From positions 21,766 through 85,765 of the forward strand of contig CALKND010000016.1 in the NCBI GenBank assembly GCA_938092065.1: DNA of 64,000 nucleotides. Reading direction: 5' to 3'. The notes beneath the pieces were generated by a model that saw only the letters and a list, made by a program, of their open reading frames with translations, was not told where the DNA came from and searched no databases. This DNA comes from an uncultured Rhodospirillales bacterium (lineage in GTDB: Bacteria > Pseudomonadota > Alphaproteobacteria > Rhodospirillales > JABHCV01). Of the stretch, positions 22,643 to 32,570 are shown piece after piece. Numbering within the stretch: position 1 is the first letter of the stretch; each line of letters starts with the position of its first letter. The translations under genes and the position numbers were made by a program.

Positions 22643-22986
22643 TTTTTATTTGCCTTGCTAAAATGTAATTTTGTTTGAGCCCCAGTCGACGGTGACCTTT
22701 TCAAACTTTGTTCAATTGTATCACAGGAGGCATTTGTCATACTACCTTTGATGTGGTGTCGGTAGTGAGGTGGTAATTGAAATCACTAGGATGTTGTTGA
22801 ATTTTAGATACCCTTGTAGTCATTACTGTTATCAACAGAGAGCTAAGGCTTGCAAAAATGCAAATACACTGCTTAACATATTATGCTGTCTAAGCCACAT
22901 TCTGTCTTATATCAGATCACTTAGGTTTGATTTTTAAATTATGATAAATAGTCAGTTTTAAGTGTTAAAATACCAAGGAAAATTCT
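22643..22986. other. Intergenic region before the glycosyltransferase gene
   Basis: 344 bases between two divergent genes (small lipoprotein on minus, glycosyltransferase on plus). It must hold promoters for both, but I see no pair of boxes good enough to report. No gene, RNA or repeat is recognised. Confidence 0.55.
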
Positions 22987-24042
22987 ATGCGGGTAATGAT
23001 CGTTGGTGGCAACCAATTAAAATATGCCGCATCGCGTTTTTATGATTATGCAAACAAACTTGGCAATGGTTTTATCAGAAATAAACATACTGTATTGCGT
23101 TTTTTTGATCGGGACGTTGCTCGATTGAGCAATGTTTTCCGTTCCCGTAAAATGGGGGTCTCCGGAGCGAACAAAATTTTGTTGCGACAAGCCCATTCGT
23201 TCGCGCCAGATCTCGTTATTTTTATACATGCTGATGTAATTAAGTCAGATACACTTAGCCAGTTAAGAAAAAATCACCCAGATGTAAAACTCGCCCAACT
23301 CTCTATAGATCCGCTTTTTATTCCTGGCACAATTTTGCGCCTGAACCAAAAAAGTGCTTTGCTAGATGCGACTTTTATTACCACTGCCGGCAAAGGCTTA
23401 AGTAGAATTTCAGGTGGTCAGGCAGCCTACTACATTCCCAATATTATCGATTCGTCAATGGAAACAGGACGTGCTTTCGAGATCAATGGTGATGTTGACC
23501 TTATCTTTGCCTGTGGCTCTTTCGACAGAGGAGGGGGAGACCCGCGGAGGACAACGGTTGATCTGATCCGTCAGCGTTTGCCTCAGATTAAATTTCCAGA
23601 ACATGTGTCTTTTGAAACCGGTGGGCTATGGGGTGCTGACTATGTGAAAACTTTGGCGCGTAGCAAGTGTGGGCTTAATTTGTCGCGAGAGCGAGAAGGG
23701 CCCTTAAATATTGCTACTCCTGATGATTTGTACGTTTATTCATCTGATCGAATCTCCCATTTAACGGGAAACGGTGTCCTGACGTTTTCTCATAGAAAAT
23801 ATAATATTGAAAAATTATATAGTGATGACGAAATGGTATATTATGAGAATGATGAAGACCTAGTCAGCAAGATCTCCTATTTTCTTGAAAACGACGATAT
23901 GCGGAGAAAAATTGCCAAAAAAGGTTGGGAAAAGGCACACCTTCATCTCAATGAGTGCCTAGGGGCTCAATTCATCACAGATGTTCTCAATAATAACAAA
24001 CTTTCTCACCCCTATATTTGGCCGACTGAGAAAATTGTTTAG
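22987..24042 (+). CDS. CgeB-like glycosyltransferase family 1 protein
   Basis: Predicted cytoplasmic GT-B fold protein of 351 aa. An N-terminal Rossmann-like half (MRVMIVGGNQLKYAASRFYDYA; PDLVIFIHADVIKSDTLSQL) is followed by a C-terminal half. There a GVLTFSHRKYNIEKLY ... YENDEDLVSKISYFLENDDMRRKIAKKGWEKAH pattern matches Glyco_trans_1_2 (PF13524) proteins. The donor and acceptor are unknown; surface glycan or protein modification are the usual guesses. It stands alone, followed by rpmJ with its own promoter. A weak hairpin (CCGAC/GTCGG at about 24068-24092) follows the stop and could serve as terminator. Confidence 0.75.
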   Translation: MRVMIVGGNQLKYAASRFYDYANKLGNGFIRNKHTVLRFFDRDVARLSNVFRSRKMGVSGANKILLRQAHSFAPDLVIFIHADVIKSDTLSQLRKNHPDVKLAQLSIDPLFIPGTILRLNQKSALLDATFITTAGKGLSRISGGQAAYYIPNIIDSSMETGRAFEINGDVDLIFACGSFDRGGGDPRRTTVDLIRQRLPQIKFPEHVSFETGGLWGADYVKTLARSKCGLNLSREREGPLNIATPDDLYVYSSDRISHLTGNGVLTFSHRKYNIEKLYSDDEMVYYENDEDLVSKISYFLENDDMRRKIAKKGWEKAHLHLNECLGAQFITDVLNNNKLSHPYIWPTEKIV

Positions 24043-24166
24043 CTTTACGCTAGTATTTTTTCAAATTGCCGACTGATATATTTGCGTCGGAACCCGTTTT
24101 TTGACGAAATTTTCCTAACAATACACCTGCTAGCTGTCAGGAAACCCCAAAAACTGTTCCAGCCCA

Positions 24167-24195
24167 TTGACAGATTGCTTCTCAACTCTTATTTT
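24167..24195 (+). promoter_or_regulatory. Sigma-70-type promoter of rpmJ
   Basis: TTGACA (24167-24172), 17 bases, TATTTT (24190-24195), about 47 bases before the rpmJ ATG. Near-perfect spacing and boxes suggest a strong promoter. Confidence 0.7.
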
Positions 24196-24241
24196 CCGCC
24201 TCTGCTACACCCTTTGATTGGGGAAACCAAGGATATATACC

Positions 24242-24367
24242 ATGAAAGTAAGAAACTCCCTTAAGTCAGCAAAATTGAGAGATAAGAATTGCCGGGTCGT
24301 GCGCCGCAAAGGTAGAGTTTACGTGATCAATAAAGCAAATCCGCGCTTTAAGGCGCGTCAAGGCTAG
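24242..24367 (+). CDS. rpmJ: 50S ribosomal protein L36 (RpmJ)
   Basis: A 41-residue protein, [18 protein letters not shown] at its start and NPRFKARQG at its end, matching the second type of L36 found as a stand-alone gene in Alphaproteobacteria and related groups (YkgO-like). It lacks the CxxC...C...H zinc site of zinc-binding L36, having a single cysteine, so it is the zinc-independent form. It binds 23S rRNA in the large subunit. The gene has its own promoter (24167-24195) and terminator (24413-24445), so it is a complete monocistronic unit. Confidence 0.95.
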   Translation: MKVRNSLKSAKLRDKNCRVVRRKGRVYVINKANPRFKARQG

Positions 24368-24412
24368 CTCAAATAAAAGACTTTGATTTTTTCCGTACAG
24401 TGGGAAAGATAT

Positions 24413-24445
24413 AAAAACCGTGCTGCCAAGCGCGGTTTTTCTTTT
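24413..24445 (+). terminator. Rho-independent terminator after rpmJ
   Basis: An AAAACCG(T)GCT stem pairs with AGCGCGGTTTT around a GCCA-type loop, with one G-T pair, and runs into TTTTTCTTTT. It lies about 45 bases after the rpmJ stop, + orientation. Confidence 0.8.
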
Positions 24446-24503
24446 ATACAGCCTCCATTACCCTTACTCTATAATCAATGATAAATGTTAAGGGCTATGC
24501 AGC

Positions 24504-25991
24504 ATGAAGATGCCGATACCAGACATTGAGATTATTTCTCGGCGTTCAAAAATCATTATCGCTTTATCCAGTTTTGTTCCCAACGAAAATGTCATTTCTA
24601 ACGAGGATGAACTGCGTGTTTATGAATGCGATGGTCTATCCGCCTATCGTCAAATACCTATGGCCGTCGTGTTGCCAGAAACGACGGAACAAGTTTCGGC
24701 TATTCTCAAGTATTGTTTCCATGAAGGCATTAAGGTAGTGCCACGAGGAGCTGGCACATCCTTGTCTGGAGGTGCTTTGCCTTTGGCAGATGCGATAGTA
24801 TTGGGATTGGGTAAGTTCAATCGTATCCTTGATGTAGATTATGAGAATCGGGCTGTCGTCGCCCAATCTGGTGTAACCAACCTAGCAATCTCTGATATTG
24901 TTGCAGACAAGGGTTTCTATTACGCACCCGATCCTTCAAGTCAAATAGCATGTTCAATTGGTGGTAATGTTGCCGAAAATTCAGGTGGCGTACACTCTTT
25001 GAAATACGGCCTTACAACCAATAATCTTCTCGGCATCGAAGTGGTAAATATAAATGGTGATATCATACGTTTGGGCGGTAAGCATCTTGATAGTGAAGGG
25101 TATGACTTGCTTGGCTTGATAACTGGGTCCGAGGGGTTGCTCGGGGTTGTCACCGAAGTTACTGTCCGAATTTTGAAGAAACCGGAAACTGCTCGGGCTG
25201 TGCTTGTGGGTTTTCCTTCCAACGAGCAAGCTGGGGACTGTGTCAACGCCATTATCTCCGCAGGCATTATCCCTGGTGGTATGGAAATGATGGATAAACT
25301 GGCAGTTCAGGCGGCGGAAGGTTTTGTACACGTCGGTTATCCTCTGGATGTTGAGGCCATACTTATTATTGAACTTGATGGTCCCGAGGCTGAGGTTTCT
25401 TTCTTGATTGAACGAGTCTACATTTTAGCGATGGAAGCAGGGTCTAGCTATTCCCGGATTAGTGAGAGTGAAGTTGAAAGAATTTCTTTTTGGGCTGGAC
25501 GTAAATCTGCTTTTCCGGCTGTTGGTCGCATTTCTCCTGATTATTACTGCATGGACGGCACTATCCCGCGTGGGCGTTTGCCTGAAGTGTTATCGCGCAT
25601 GTCCAAGATGTCTGACAAATATAATCTGCGAGTCGCCAATGTATTCCACGCGGGGGACGGTAATTTACACCCGTTGATCCTCTACGATTCAAATATTCCT
25701 GGCCAGCTGGAAAAGGCAGAGGAATTTGGCGCTGAAATTTTAAAACTATGTGTTGAGGTTGGTGGTGTGTTGACTGGCGAGCACGGAGTGGGAGTTGAAA
25801 AGCGTGATCTCATGGGTGTTATGTTTACCGAAGCTGATCTAAAACAACAGCAACGAGTTAAATGCGCGTTTGATCCAGATGGGCTTCTTAATCCGGGCAA
25901 GGTGTATCCTACTTTGCACCGCTGCGCCGAGCTTGGCCGGGTCCATGTCCATGACAACAAGGTACGTTTTACTGATCTTCCAAGGTTCTAA
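24504..25991 (+). CDS. glcD: Glycolate oxidase subunit GlcD
   Basis: FAD-binding catalytic subunit of membrane-associated glycolate dehydrogenase, oxidising glycolate to glyoxylate. The PCMH-type FAD domain shows VPRGAGTSLSGGALPL (about residues 80-95) and PDPSSQIACSIGGNVAENSGG (about 143-163). The C-terminal FAD-oxidase domain ends with GEHGVGVEKRDLM ... FDPDGLLNPGKV. At 495 aa it is full size. glcE begins 6 bases after the stop and glcF follows, so glcDEF is an operon. A perfect TATAAT lies at 24470-24475 but has a poor -35 partner. Confidence 0.95.
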   Translation: MKMPIPDIEIISRRSKIIIALSSFVPNENVISNEDELRVYECDGLSAYRQIPMAVVLPETTEQVSAILKYCFHEGIKVVPRGAGTSLSGGALPLADAIVLGLGKFNRILDVDYENRAVVAQSGVTNLAISDIVADKGFYYAPDPSSQIACSIGGNVAENSGGVHSLKYGLTTNNLLGIEVVNINGDIIRLGGKHLDSEGYDLLGLITGSEGLLGVVTEVTVRILKKPETARAVLVGFPSNEQAGDCVNAIISAGIIPGGMEMMDKLAVQAAEGFVHVGYPLDVEAILIIELDGPEAEVSFLIERVYILAMEAGSSYSRISESEVERISFWAGRKSAFPAVGRISPDYYCMDGTIPRGRLPEVLSRMSKMSDKYNLRVANVFHAGDGNLHPLILYDSNIPGQLEKAEEFGAEILKLCVEVGGVLTGEHGVGVEKRDLMGVMFTEADLKQQQRVKCAFDPDGLLNPGKVYPTLHRCAELGRVHVHDNKVRFTDLPRF

Positions 25992-25997
25992 TAAATT

Positions 25998-27212
25998 ATG
26001 GGCGAAACCTTTAAAGCTTCGTGTCCTGAACAAATCCTTGATGTGATTCAGTGGGCAGTTTCTGAGGAACAGGCCTTGGATGTTTGTGGTCTTGCAACCA
26101 AGCGTGATTACGGATGCCCGCCTGGCCCGGATGTAAACGTCCTAGATATTTCAGGTGTTAGCGGCATTGATCTTTATGAACCTGGTGAACTGGTCATGAG
26201 TGCGGCCGCTGCTACACCAATGAGTGAGATACTAGCGGCCCTTGATGAACACAAACAGCGGCTCTCATTTGAGCCGCCTAATTTGGGGCCTCTGCTTGGC
26301 TCCGGTATTTGCGCGGGAAGTATAGGTGGCGTGTTTGCTTGCAACCTGGCCGGGCCGCGCCGCGTAACAGCAGGTAGTGCGCGCGATCATATTCTCGGTT
26401 TCCATGCCATCAGCGGTCGCGGAGAAAAGTTTAAATCTGGGGGTCGCGTTGTCAAGAACGTAACTGGCTTTGATTTATCAAAATTAATGGCTGGCTCTTT
26501 TGGAACCTTAGGAGTGATGAGTGATGTTACGTTCAGAGTATTGCCCAAGTCTGAAAAATCAAGGACCATCTTGGTCATGACAAAAGATAGCGCAAGTGGC
26601 ATCAAGGCTTTAACTTCAGCTCTGCAAAGTTCCTGCGAAGTTTCCGCTGCTGCCCATCTGCCCGCGGATATTACGACTGGGTCAGTTGTTCCATATGTTG
26701 CTGGGGCGCAAAGTGCCTTGAGCGCAATTCGCGTCGAAGGGCCAGGTCCATCAGTAGAGTACCGGACCAAGACCTTAAGGCAGTTATTATCTGAATTTGG
26801 AGAAACTGAGGAACTGCATACCTTTCACACCATTAGCCTTTGGCGCGAAGTGTGTGATATTAATTACTTTGTCTTGGGTGGGGAGCAAATTTGGCGACTG
26901 TCTGTTCCCCCTGCAGACGGTGCCAAGGTCGCGCAAAAGATATTGGATATTATTGGCGGACGCGTTTTTTTTGATTGGGGTGGGGGCTTGATCTGGTTGG
27001 CCATTGAAGCGCGTCCTGATGGAGCCTATCGGGAGGTTAGGAATGCCCTCAAAAAATCAGGCGGTCACGCTACGTTACTTCGTGCGGCTGTGGATGTGCG
27101 GTCTCAGGTGCCTGTGTTTCAGCCCCAAGCGGATGCTCAGGTACGAATTTCTGCAAGGGTCAAAAATAGTTTTGATCCCAAAGGGCTACTTTGCCCTGGG
27201 CGAATGAATTAG
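25998..27212 (+). CDS. glcE: Glycolate oxidase subunit GlcE
   Basis: Second FAD-binding subunit of glycolate dehydrogenase. It is a shorter PCMH-type protein (404 aa) with PPNLGPLLGSGICAGSIGGVFACNLAGPRR and the GGRVVKNVTGFDLSKLMAGSFGTLGVMSDVTFRVLP segment typical of GlcE. It ends with SFDPKGLLCPGRMN, like its family. The start is an ATG 6 bases after glcD; the glcF ATG is 2 bases after its stop. No sign of damage. Confidence 0.94.
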   Translation: MGETFKASCPEQILDVIQWAVSEEQALDVCGLATKRDYGCPPGPDVNVLDISGVSGIDLYEPGELVMSAAAATPMSEILAALDEHKQRLSFEPPNLGPLLGSGICAGSIGGVFACNLAGPRRVTAGSARDHILGFHAISGRGEKFKSGGRVVKNVTGFDLSKLMAGSFGTLGVMSDVTFRVLPKSEKSRTILVMTKDSASGIKALTSALQSSCEVSAAAHLPADITTGSVVPYVAGAQSALSAIRVEGPGPSVEYRTKTLRQLLSEFGETEELHTFHTISLWREVCDINYFVLGGEQIWRLSVPPADGAKVAQKILDIIGGRVFFDWGGGLIWLAIEARPDGAYREVRNALKKSGGHATLLRAAVDVRSQVPVFQPQADAQVRISARVKNSFDPKGLLCPGRMN

Positions 27213-27214
27213 TC

Positions 27215-28519
27215 ATGCAGACAAACTTCAGTCGTGATCAAATGAGCCAACCAACGATTTCAATCGCCAATAATATTCTGCGTAAGTGTGTACATTGTGG
27301 TTTCTGTACGGCGACCTGTCCAACTTATGTTTTGTTGGGCGATGAACGTGATAGCCCACGCGGCCGAATATACATGATTAAGCAAATGCTTGAGAGTGCG
27401 AAGCCTGCCCCTGCGTCGGTAGTCAAGCATATTGACAGGTGCCTGAGTTGTCTGTCCTGCTCTAGCACTTGTCCGTCAGGTGTCGATTACATGCATCTGA
27501 TTGACCACGCTAGAGTCTATGTGGAAAAAACCTACTCACGTCCTTTGGGGGACCGGCTTTTACGTATGTTGTTGGCCTGGGTTTTGCCAAACCCGGCGAT
27601 TTTCCGCTTGTCGCTTATTGCTGCAAAACTTGCGCTGCCTTTTAAAAAATTAATGCCGGGTCGCCTAAAGGGAATTATCGCCATGGCGCCAGATAAAATC
27701 TCAAGTCAGTCAAACTATGATGTCCCTCAGGTTTTCGAAGCTATTGGTAAAAAAAGAATGCGTGTTGCTCTGATGACGGGCTGCGCACAGAAAGTGCTGC
27801 GTCCGTCTATTAATGAGGCGACAGTGCGCCTGCTGACCCGTCACGGTTGTGAAGTTGTGGTTGCTGCAAATGCCAGTTGTTGTGGCGCCTTAGTCCATCA
27901 TCTAGGCAATGAAGCCGCAGCAATTGAGGCGGCTCGCAACAATGTTGCTGCTTGGATGGTAGAAGTGGAGAGAGATGGGCTGGATGCTATTGTGATTAAC
28001 ACCTCTGGTTGTGGCACGACGCTTAAGGATTATGGCTTCATGCTCCAAGGGGACGGGGTCTGGGCTAAAAAAGCAGCAAAGATAGCCTCATTATGTAAGG
28101 ATGTAAGTGAAATTATGTCTCTTCTTGGCTTAGGTGACATCAAAGTACGTGACCAGCCGGTTATAGTTTATCATTCGGCTTGCTCAATGCAGCATGGGCA
28201 GGAATTACATGACGAGCCCAAAGAGTTGCTTAAGAGTGCTGGTTTTGATGTTCGTGATCCGGTGGAAGGTCACTTATGCTGTGGCTCTGCTGGGACTTAT
28301 AATTTGTTGCAGCCTGAAATCTCCGAGCGCCTAAAAACCCGTAAGGCTAAAAATTTAGAAGCACAGAATGCTGATATTATCGCCACCGGTAACATTGGTT
28401 GTATGGTTCAAATTTCAAGTGTTACTAAAGTTCCTGTTATACATACGGTTGAGTTGCTGGATTGGGTTACAGGCGGTCCTGCCCCAGATGATTTTATTCA
28501 TCTAATCAAGAGTACATAG
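27215..28519 (+). CDS. glcF: Glycolate oxidase iron-sulfur subunit GlcF
   Basis: Electron-transfer subunit of glycolate dehydrogenase. Two ferredoxin-type [4Fe-4S] motifs are clear: CVHCGFCTATCP (about residues 23-34) and CLSCLSCSSTCP (about 76-87). Two cysteine-rich CCG domains follow (SCCGALVHHLG and LCCGSAGTYNL). The ATG at 27215 gives the family's typical MQTNFS beginning and 434 aa; an upstream start would overlap glcE. It probably passes electrons to the quinone pool at the inner membrane. It closes the glcDEF operon. Confidence 0.96.
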   Translation: MQTNFSRDQMSQPTISIANNILRKCVHCGFCTATCPTYVLLGDERDSPRGRIYMIKQMLESAKPAPASVVKHIDRCLSCLSCSSTCPSGVDYMHLIDHARVYVEKTYSRPLGDRLLRMLLAWVLPNPAIFRLSLIAAKLALPFKKLMPGRLKGIIAMAPDKISSQSNYDVPQVFEAIGKKRMRVALMTGCAQKVLRPSINEATVRLLTRHGCEVVVAANASCCGALVHHLGNEAAAIEAARNNVAAWMVEVERDGLDAIVINTSGCGTTLKDYGFMLQGDGVWAKKAAKIASLCKDVSEIMSLLGLGDIKVRDQPVIVYHSACSMQHGQELHDEPKELLKSAGFDVRDPVEGHLCCGSAGTYNLLQPEISERLKTRKAKNLEAQNADIIATGNIGCMVQISSVTKVPVIHTVELLDWVTGGPAPDDFIHLIKST

Positions 28520-28718
28520 TAAGGTCATAATAATACATATATACCTGCATCACTAGGCGAGGACTGCAACGAAAAACTGTGCGTCAAGGTTAGCGCAAGG
28601 CTTATTAACCGGCGATCTATGTGCGCGGAAACATTACGATGCTTTATTTGCTCGACTAGCGCAGAGAATTTAATGTACATCAATAAATAGAACCTTCGCT
28701 TGCCTTATTTCAGGGGTA

Positions 28719-31700
28719 GTGGCCGTTCAAGTGGAGCATCAAAGTGTGAATAAATTTCTACTCATCATAACAAGTATAGTGGGTTTGCTCGTTGCTGCCA
28801 TCCTTGTCGGCCCAAGCATGATCAACTGGAATAACTATAAAACTGATCTGACAAACGGGGTAGAACGACTTACTGGGCGGAAGCTTGTGATCAATGGTGA
28901 TATTGAAATTTCCATTTTTCCCGCTCCGGCAGTTGTTGCCAATGATGTCTATCTTTCCAACAGCGATAGGGCCAGTGCCAAAAACATGCTCAGCCTAAAA
29001 TCTCTTGAAATTCGTGTTGCTCTTGGCCCGCTTCTTAGTGGTCAGGTGAAAATCCAGACAGTACATATGATTGATCCTGTTATAGAACTGCAACGTTTTG
29101 CTGATGGCCATACCAACATGGATTTTCTCTTTATCGAAGAAGATTTGGAAGTAAAAAAACCTGAAGTGCAGATTGGCAAAACTTCACTTGTAGAAGCATC
29201 AAAAGATATGCAGTTTGATGAGAGTGCGTCTACGTTTAGTTTGGATAATTTTTCTGTTGAAAATGCCATCGTGACTTACCGAGATGACAGGTTGGAAAGA
29301 ATTGAAACGATTGAAAAATTCGACGCAACTTTTGCGGCTGCGTCCCCTGCAGGACCATTTGCTAGTGCAGGCAACATGGTTGTTGGCGGGTTTCCACTGG
29401 AGTATACAATTTCTATCGACAGGATTATTGAAGAGCGCACGGCCCCTGTCAGTTTAACCATCTCATTCAATCCGGGACAGACAAAGACATCTTTTTCGGG
29501 CGCTATCATTGGACTGGACGAGACCCCAAGATTTGAAGGATTGGTTAAGACAACGGGAAAAAATTTAGCTGAGCTTGTTCAGTTTGCTCACCCTAAATCG
29601 TCGCTTCCAGGACTTTTGGGTCAAGAGTTCGGCTTTGAGGCTAAAGTAGCCGCCTCAGCAGAGGCCGCTGATATTTCAGAACTAAGTGTTAACCTAGGTA
29701 ACGCCGTTGCAAAAGGTTCTGCTGGTTTAATTATGAAGGGAACCCCAAACGTCAATATAAGTCTGGCACTTGATAGTGTAGACTTGGACAAGTGGCTGGC
29801 TTTTCCAAAAATTAGAGCAGCCATGACAGGCGTATCGAAAAATAATCAAATAAAAATTGAAGACAATGAGTCCAGATCTAAAGTGAGTTTAAATGTGCCT
29901 GACAAGGCAGGCGCATCAGCACCTGATGGGTCAACTGAGCTGGCAGATTTTATGGACGTCACATTTAATATTACGGCAAAGTCTCTTGCTTTTAACAATG
30001 GGTTGGTTCGTCAGGCCCGTTTGAGTGCGGAGCTATCTGGTGGGGAGGTCACTATCAGTCATGCTTCGGCCAAGTTGCCTGGAAATGCAGGTGTGGCTCT
30101 GTTTGGTTTTGTTCTGACAGACGAGGCTTTGCCACGCTTTGATGGTAAAATAGAAGTTTCTGTCGAAAACGTTCGCGGAATGATGGATTGGCTTGATGCG
30201 CCTATGCCACCTGTGCCCGCCGACCGTCTTCTCAAAGTGGTCCTGTCAGGTGATCTGCAGGCAACCCAGAATATGATTTCTGTGAGTCAGTTGGACTTGC
30301 AGTTTGATAGCTCTCGTCTAACAGGGAGTGTTGCAGTTAAACTTTCTGAACGCTTATCTGTTGATGCGGACTTAGTCCTAGATAGGCTTAATCTTGATGC
30401 CTATTTGAGTAGTTCTAGAGCTAGGCCTAAATCTGCAACCAAACTAGATATTCAGAATTCTGCGCCGAAAGCCACAACAAAGGTCAAGCCTAGTGAAGGG
30501 ATCAGCATAGCCCCTCTAGCTGCTTTGAAAAACTTTGATGCAAATTTTAAAAGTAGAATTAATACAGTTGTATATGGAAGTGCCCAAGTCAAGAATATTA
30601 ACCTTGATCTTTCGTTACTAGACGGCATTATTAATGTCCAAGATCTAAGTGTTGCAAAGTTGGCAGGCTCATCCTTTAAAGCAAGAGGTTCCTTTAGCAA
30701 CATCGCAGGTATCCCAAAAATGGAAGGCGTTCGTATTGATGCCAATTTCAGTGATCTTTCCAGGCTTTCTCGTTTGCTTAGAGTTAATATACCACAGATC
30801 TTTAAAGCCATGGGAACAGTTACTCTTGCAGGAAAAATTGACGGCCCTGTCCTAAACCCGCTTGTTGAACTGGAATTGGAAGGGGCAGGGGCAAATATCA
30901 TGACCAATGGCAAAATGTCGCTTCTTCCTCTCGTTGGCGGTTTTGACGGCAATTTGAAAGTTGTTCATGGTGATTCGGTTGGGATGCTAAAGTCCCTAGG
31001 AAGCAATCATCAATTTGGTGGTAAACTGGGCGGGTTTGATCTGGACAGTACCATAAAAGCTGATAAAACAGGATTGACGCTTGGCAATCTAAAAGCTCAG
31101 TTAGGGCAGACGCTTGTCAACGGCAGAGTCAAAATTCTACTGGGTGGCCCAAAGCCAAAGGTAGAGGCTGATTTGAATTCTGGCAAAATTGACGTTAATC
31201 AATTTTTGCCAGTGTCTGCAGATGCTTTGCTGGAAGGAAAAGCCCCGGGTTTTGCCCCTGCAGGGCTTACCCCTGGGCGGTCGCTTGGAGAGCCGACCCT
31301 CAAAGGGTTAGCAGGTTTTTCACCGGGGCGCTGGCCAACAAATCCTATTGATTTATCCTATCTGGAGATTTTTGATGCGGATATAAAGCTCAGATCTAAA
31401 TCTTTGATTCATAAAAAGTATAGCATCAATAACTGTGTTTTAGAAGCAACTATAAACACTGGCGTTCTGCAGATTGATAAACTGAGTGGTGACCTTTTTG
31501 GTGGGACTGTTAATGCCACGGCGACGGCAAAGGCGGCGTCTCCTTTGACAATTGAAAGCAGGGTATCGTTAAATAATTTAAGTCTGGAAAAGGGCTTGTT
31601 AGCTGCAATTGGTGAGAGCTCAGCGAAAGGCCGAGTAGGAATGGACATTAAATTAGCCTCAAGTGGCTACACGGTGTCTGATCTAGTGGCTGGGCTTGAA

Positions 31701-32348
31701 GGTGGTGGGTCAATTGGACTTGAGGAAATAAACGTAAGTAGGAGTGACAAAGGAACGTTTTTGTCATCAGTTCTGGGCCTTCTTTCTGAATTAAATAATG
31801 TTGGAGGCAGGCTATCTGGAAAAAAAGCGAATGCGGGTCTTGCCGATATTACGGGCACTTTTAAGGTTAGCAAGGGCATAGCCCAATCTGGCGATCTGAC
31901 GCTGGTATCATCTATGGGTAACGGGCAGGCGCAAGGAAAAGTTGACCTGTCGCGCTGGTTGGTTAATGTCGGCGGACAATTTGAAATGTCACAAAATTTC
32001 ATAGGAAAGATTCTTAATAATGGTGCCTTGGCTACATCAAAGCTGCCATTTTTAATTCGGGGTGATTTGGACGCCCCTAATATTAAAGTGGATACCTCCA
32101 AGCTTCTCAGTGGTGGCCTTATCATTAGGGGGCTGGACAGCATATTGAAGAAAAAGGGCGTTGGCAGTTTTCTGCAAAATATTGTTCCGGGCTTAGGTGG
32201 AACGAGCATGAGTTCCCAACCTTCTTCAAAGTCAACGGCTGGTGAGGGTAGCGTTCCCCCGCCATCGCCACCCCAACCCTCACAAAATCAGCAACGATTG
32301 CCCCCTAAGGATTTTCTTAAGGGTCTTCTTAATGGGTTGAACCGCTAG
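28719..32348 (+). CDS. AsmA family protein
   Basis: Large inner-membrane-anchored periplasmic protein of 1209 aa. One N-terminal helix (FLLIITSIVGLLVAAILVG) is followed by the AsmA start region (MINWNNYKTDLTNGVERLTGRKLVINGDIEISIFPAPAVVANDV). Long beta-rich repeats fill the middle, and an AsmA_2-like C-terminal domain sits at about 850-1110. A Pro/Ser/Gln-rich tail ends it. AsmA-like proteins are thought to form bridges for phospholipid movement to the outer membrane. The start could be GTG 28719, with AGGGG upstream, or the GTG at 28746. Its stop and that of the convergent RHH gene share the same CTAG. Confidence 0.9.
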   Translation: MAVQVEHQSVNKFLLIITSIVGLLVAAILVGPSMINWNNYKTDLTNGVERLTGRKLVINGDIEISIFPAPAVVANDVYLSNSDRASAKNMLSLKSLEIRVALGPLLSGQVKIQTVHMIDPVIELQRFADGHTNMDFLFIEEDLEVKKPEVQIGKTSLVEASKDMQFDESASTFSLDNFSVENAIVTYRDDRLERIETIEKFDATFAAASPAGPFASAGNMVVGGFPLEYTISIDRIIEERTAPVSLTISFNPGQTKTSFSGAIIGLDETPRFEGLVKTTGKNLAELVQFAHPKSSLPGLLGQEFGFEAKVAASAEAADISELSVNLGNAVAKGSAGLIMKGTPNVNISLALDSVDLDKWLAFPKIRAAMTGVSKNNQIKIEDNESRSKVSLNVPDKAGASAPDGSTELADFMDVTFNITAKSLAFNNGLVRQARLSAELSGGEVTISHASAKLPGNAGVALFGFVLTDEALPRFDGKIEVSVENVRGMMDWLDAPMPPVPADRLLKVVLSGDLQATQNMISVSQLDLQFDSSRLTGSVAVKLSERLSVDADLVLDRLNLDAYLSSSRARPKSATKLDIQNSAPKATTKVKPSEGISIAPLAALKNFDANFKSRINTVVYGSAQVKNINLDLSLLDGIINVQDLSVAKLAGSSFKARGSFSNIAGIPKMEGVRIDANFSDLSRLSRLLRVNIPQIFKAMGTVTLAGKIDGPVLNPLVELELEGAGANIMTNGKMSLLPLVGGFDGNLKVVHGDSVGMLKSLGSNHQFGGKLGGFDLDSTIKADKTGLTLGNLKAQLGQTLVNGRVKILLGGPKPKVEADLNSGKIDVNQFLPVSADALLEGKAPGFAPAGLTPGRSLGEPTLKGLAGFSPGRWPTNPIDLSYLEIFDADIKLRSKSLIHKKYSINNCVLEATINTGVLQIDKLSGDLFGGTVNATATAKAASPLTIESRVSLNNLSLEKGLLAAIGESSAKGRVGMDIKLASSGYTVSDLVAGLEGGGSIGLEEINVSRSDKGTFLSSVLGLLSELNNVGGRLSGKKANAGLADITGTFKVSKGIAQSGDLTLVSSMGNGQAQGKVDLSRWLVNVGGQFEMSQNFIGKILNNGALATSKLPFLIRGDLDAPNIKVDTSKLLSGGLIIRGLDSILKKKGVGSFLQNIVPGLGGTSMSSQPSSKSTAGEGSVPPPSPPQPSQNQQRLPPKDFLKGLLNGLNR

Positions 32349-32563
32349 TCCTTCGTGTGTCGTAGCACATAAAGGCGGATTGCGCTTGACAGGTTGCCAC
32401 TACGGCTACTGTCAATTTTTGCAACAAGGTCGTTTATGGAGAGGTTTTGCTCACGGGCAATGCTGCGCAAGTCATCCCAGAAAGCATTTTCCATGGAAAC
32501 ACTAGTTTCATGGCCTGCGACAAGTACGGAGTGTTTGCGTATAAATGTAGGGTCATTCACCAT
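32345..32563 (-). CDS. Ribbon-helix-helix domain protein
   Basis: A 72-residue protein with the pattern HSVLVAGHETSVSMENAFWDDLRSIAREQNLSINDLVAKIDSSR and a tail with NLSSAIRLYVLRH. This is the RHH_4 family (PF13467 type), widespread in Alphaproteobacteria; its members look like arc/MetJ-type DNA-binding proteins. The target is unknown. It begins 7 bases after the hydrolase stop on the same strand, so the two are probably one operon. Its stop codon region overlaps that of the convergent AsmA gene. Confidence 0.88.
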   Translation of the reverse strand: MVNDPTFIRKHSVLVAGHETSVSMENAFWDDLRSIAREQNLSINDLVAKIDSSRSGNLSSAIRLYVLRHTKD

Positions 32564-32570
32564 GGGCGTT

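Noticed and set aside
24068..24100. Hairpin CCGAC/GTCGG after the glycosyltransferase gene
   Set aside because: Stem of only 5 pairs with the T run separated from it; noted in the gene entry but not called.
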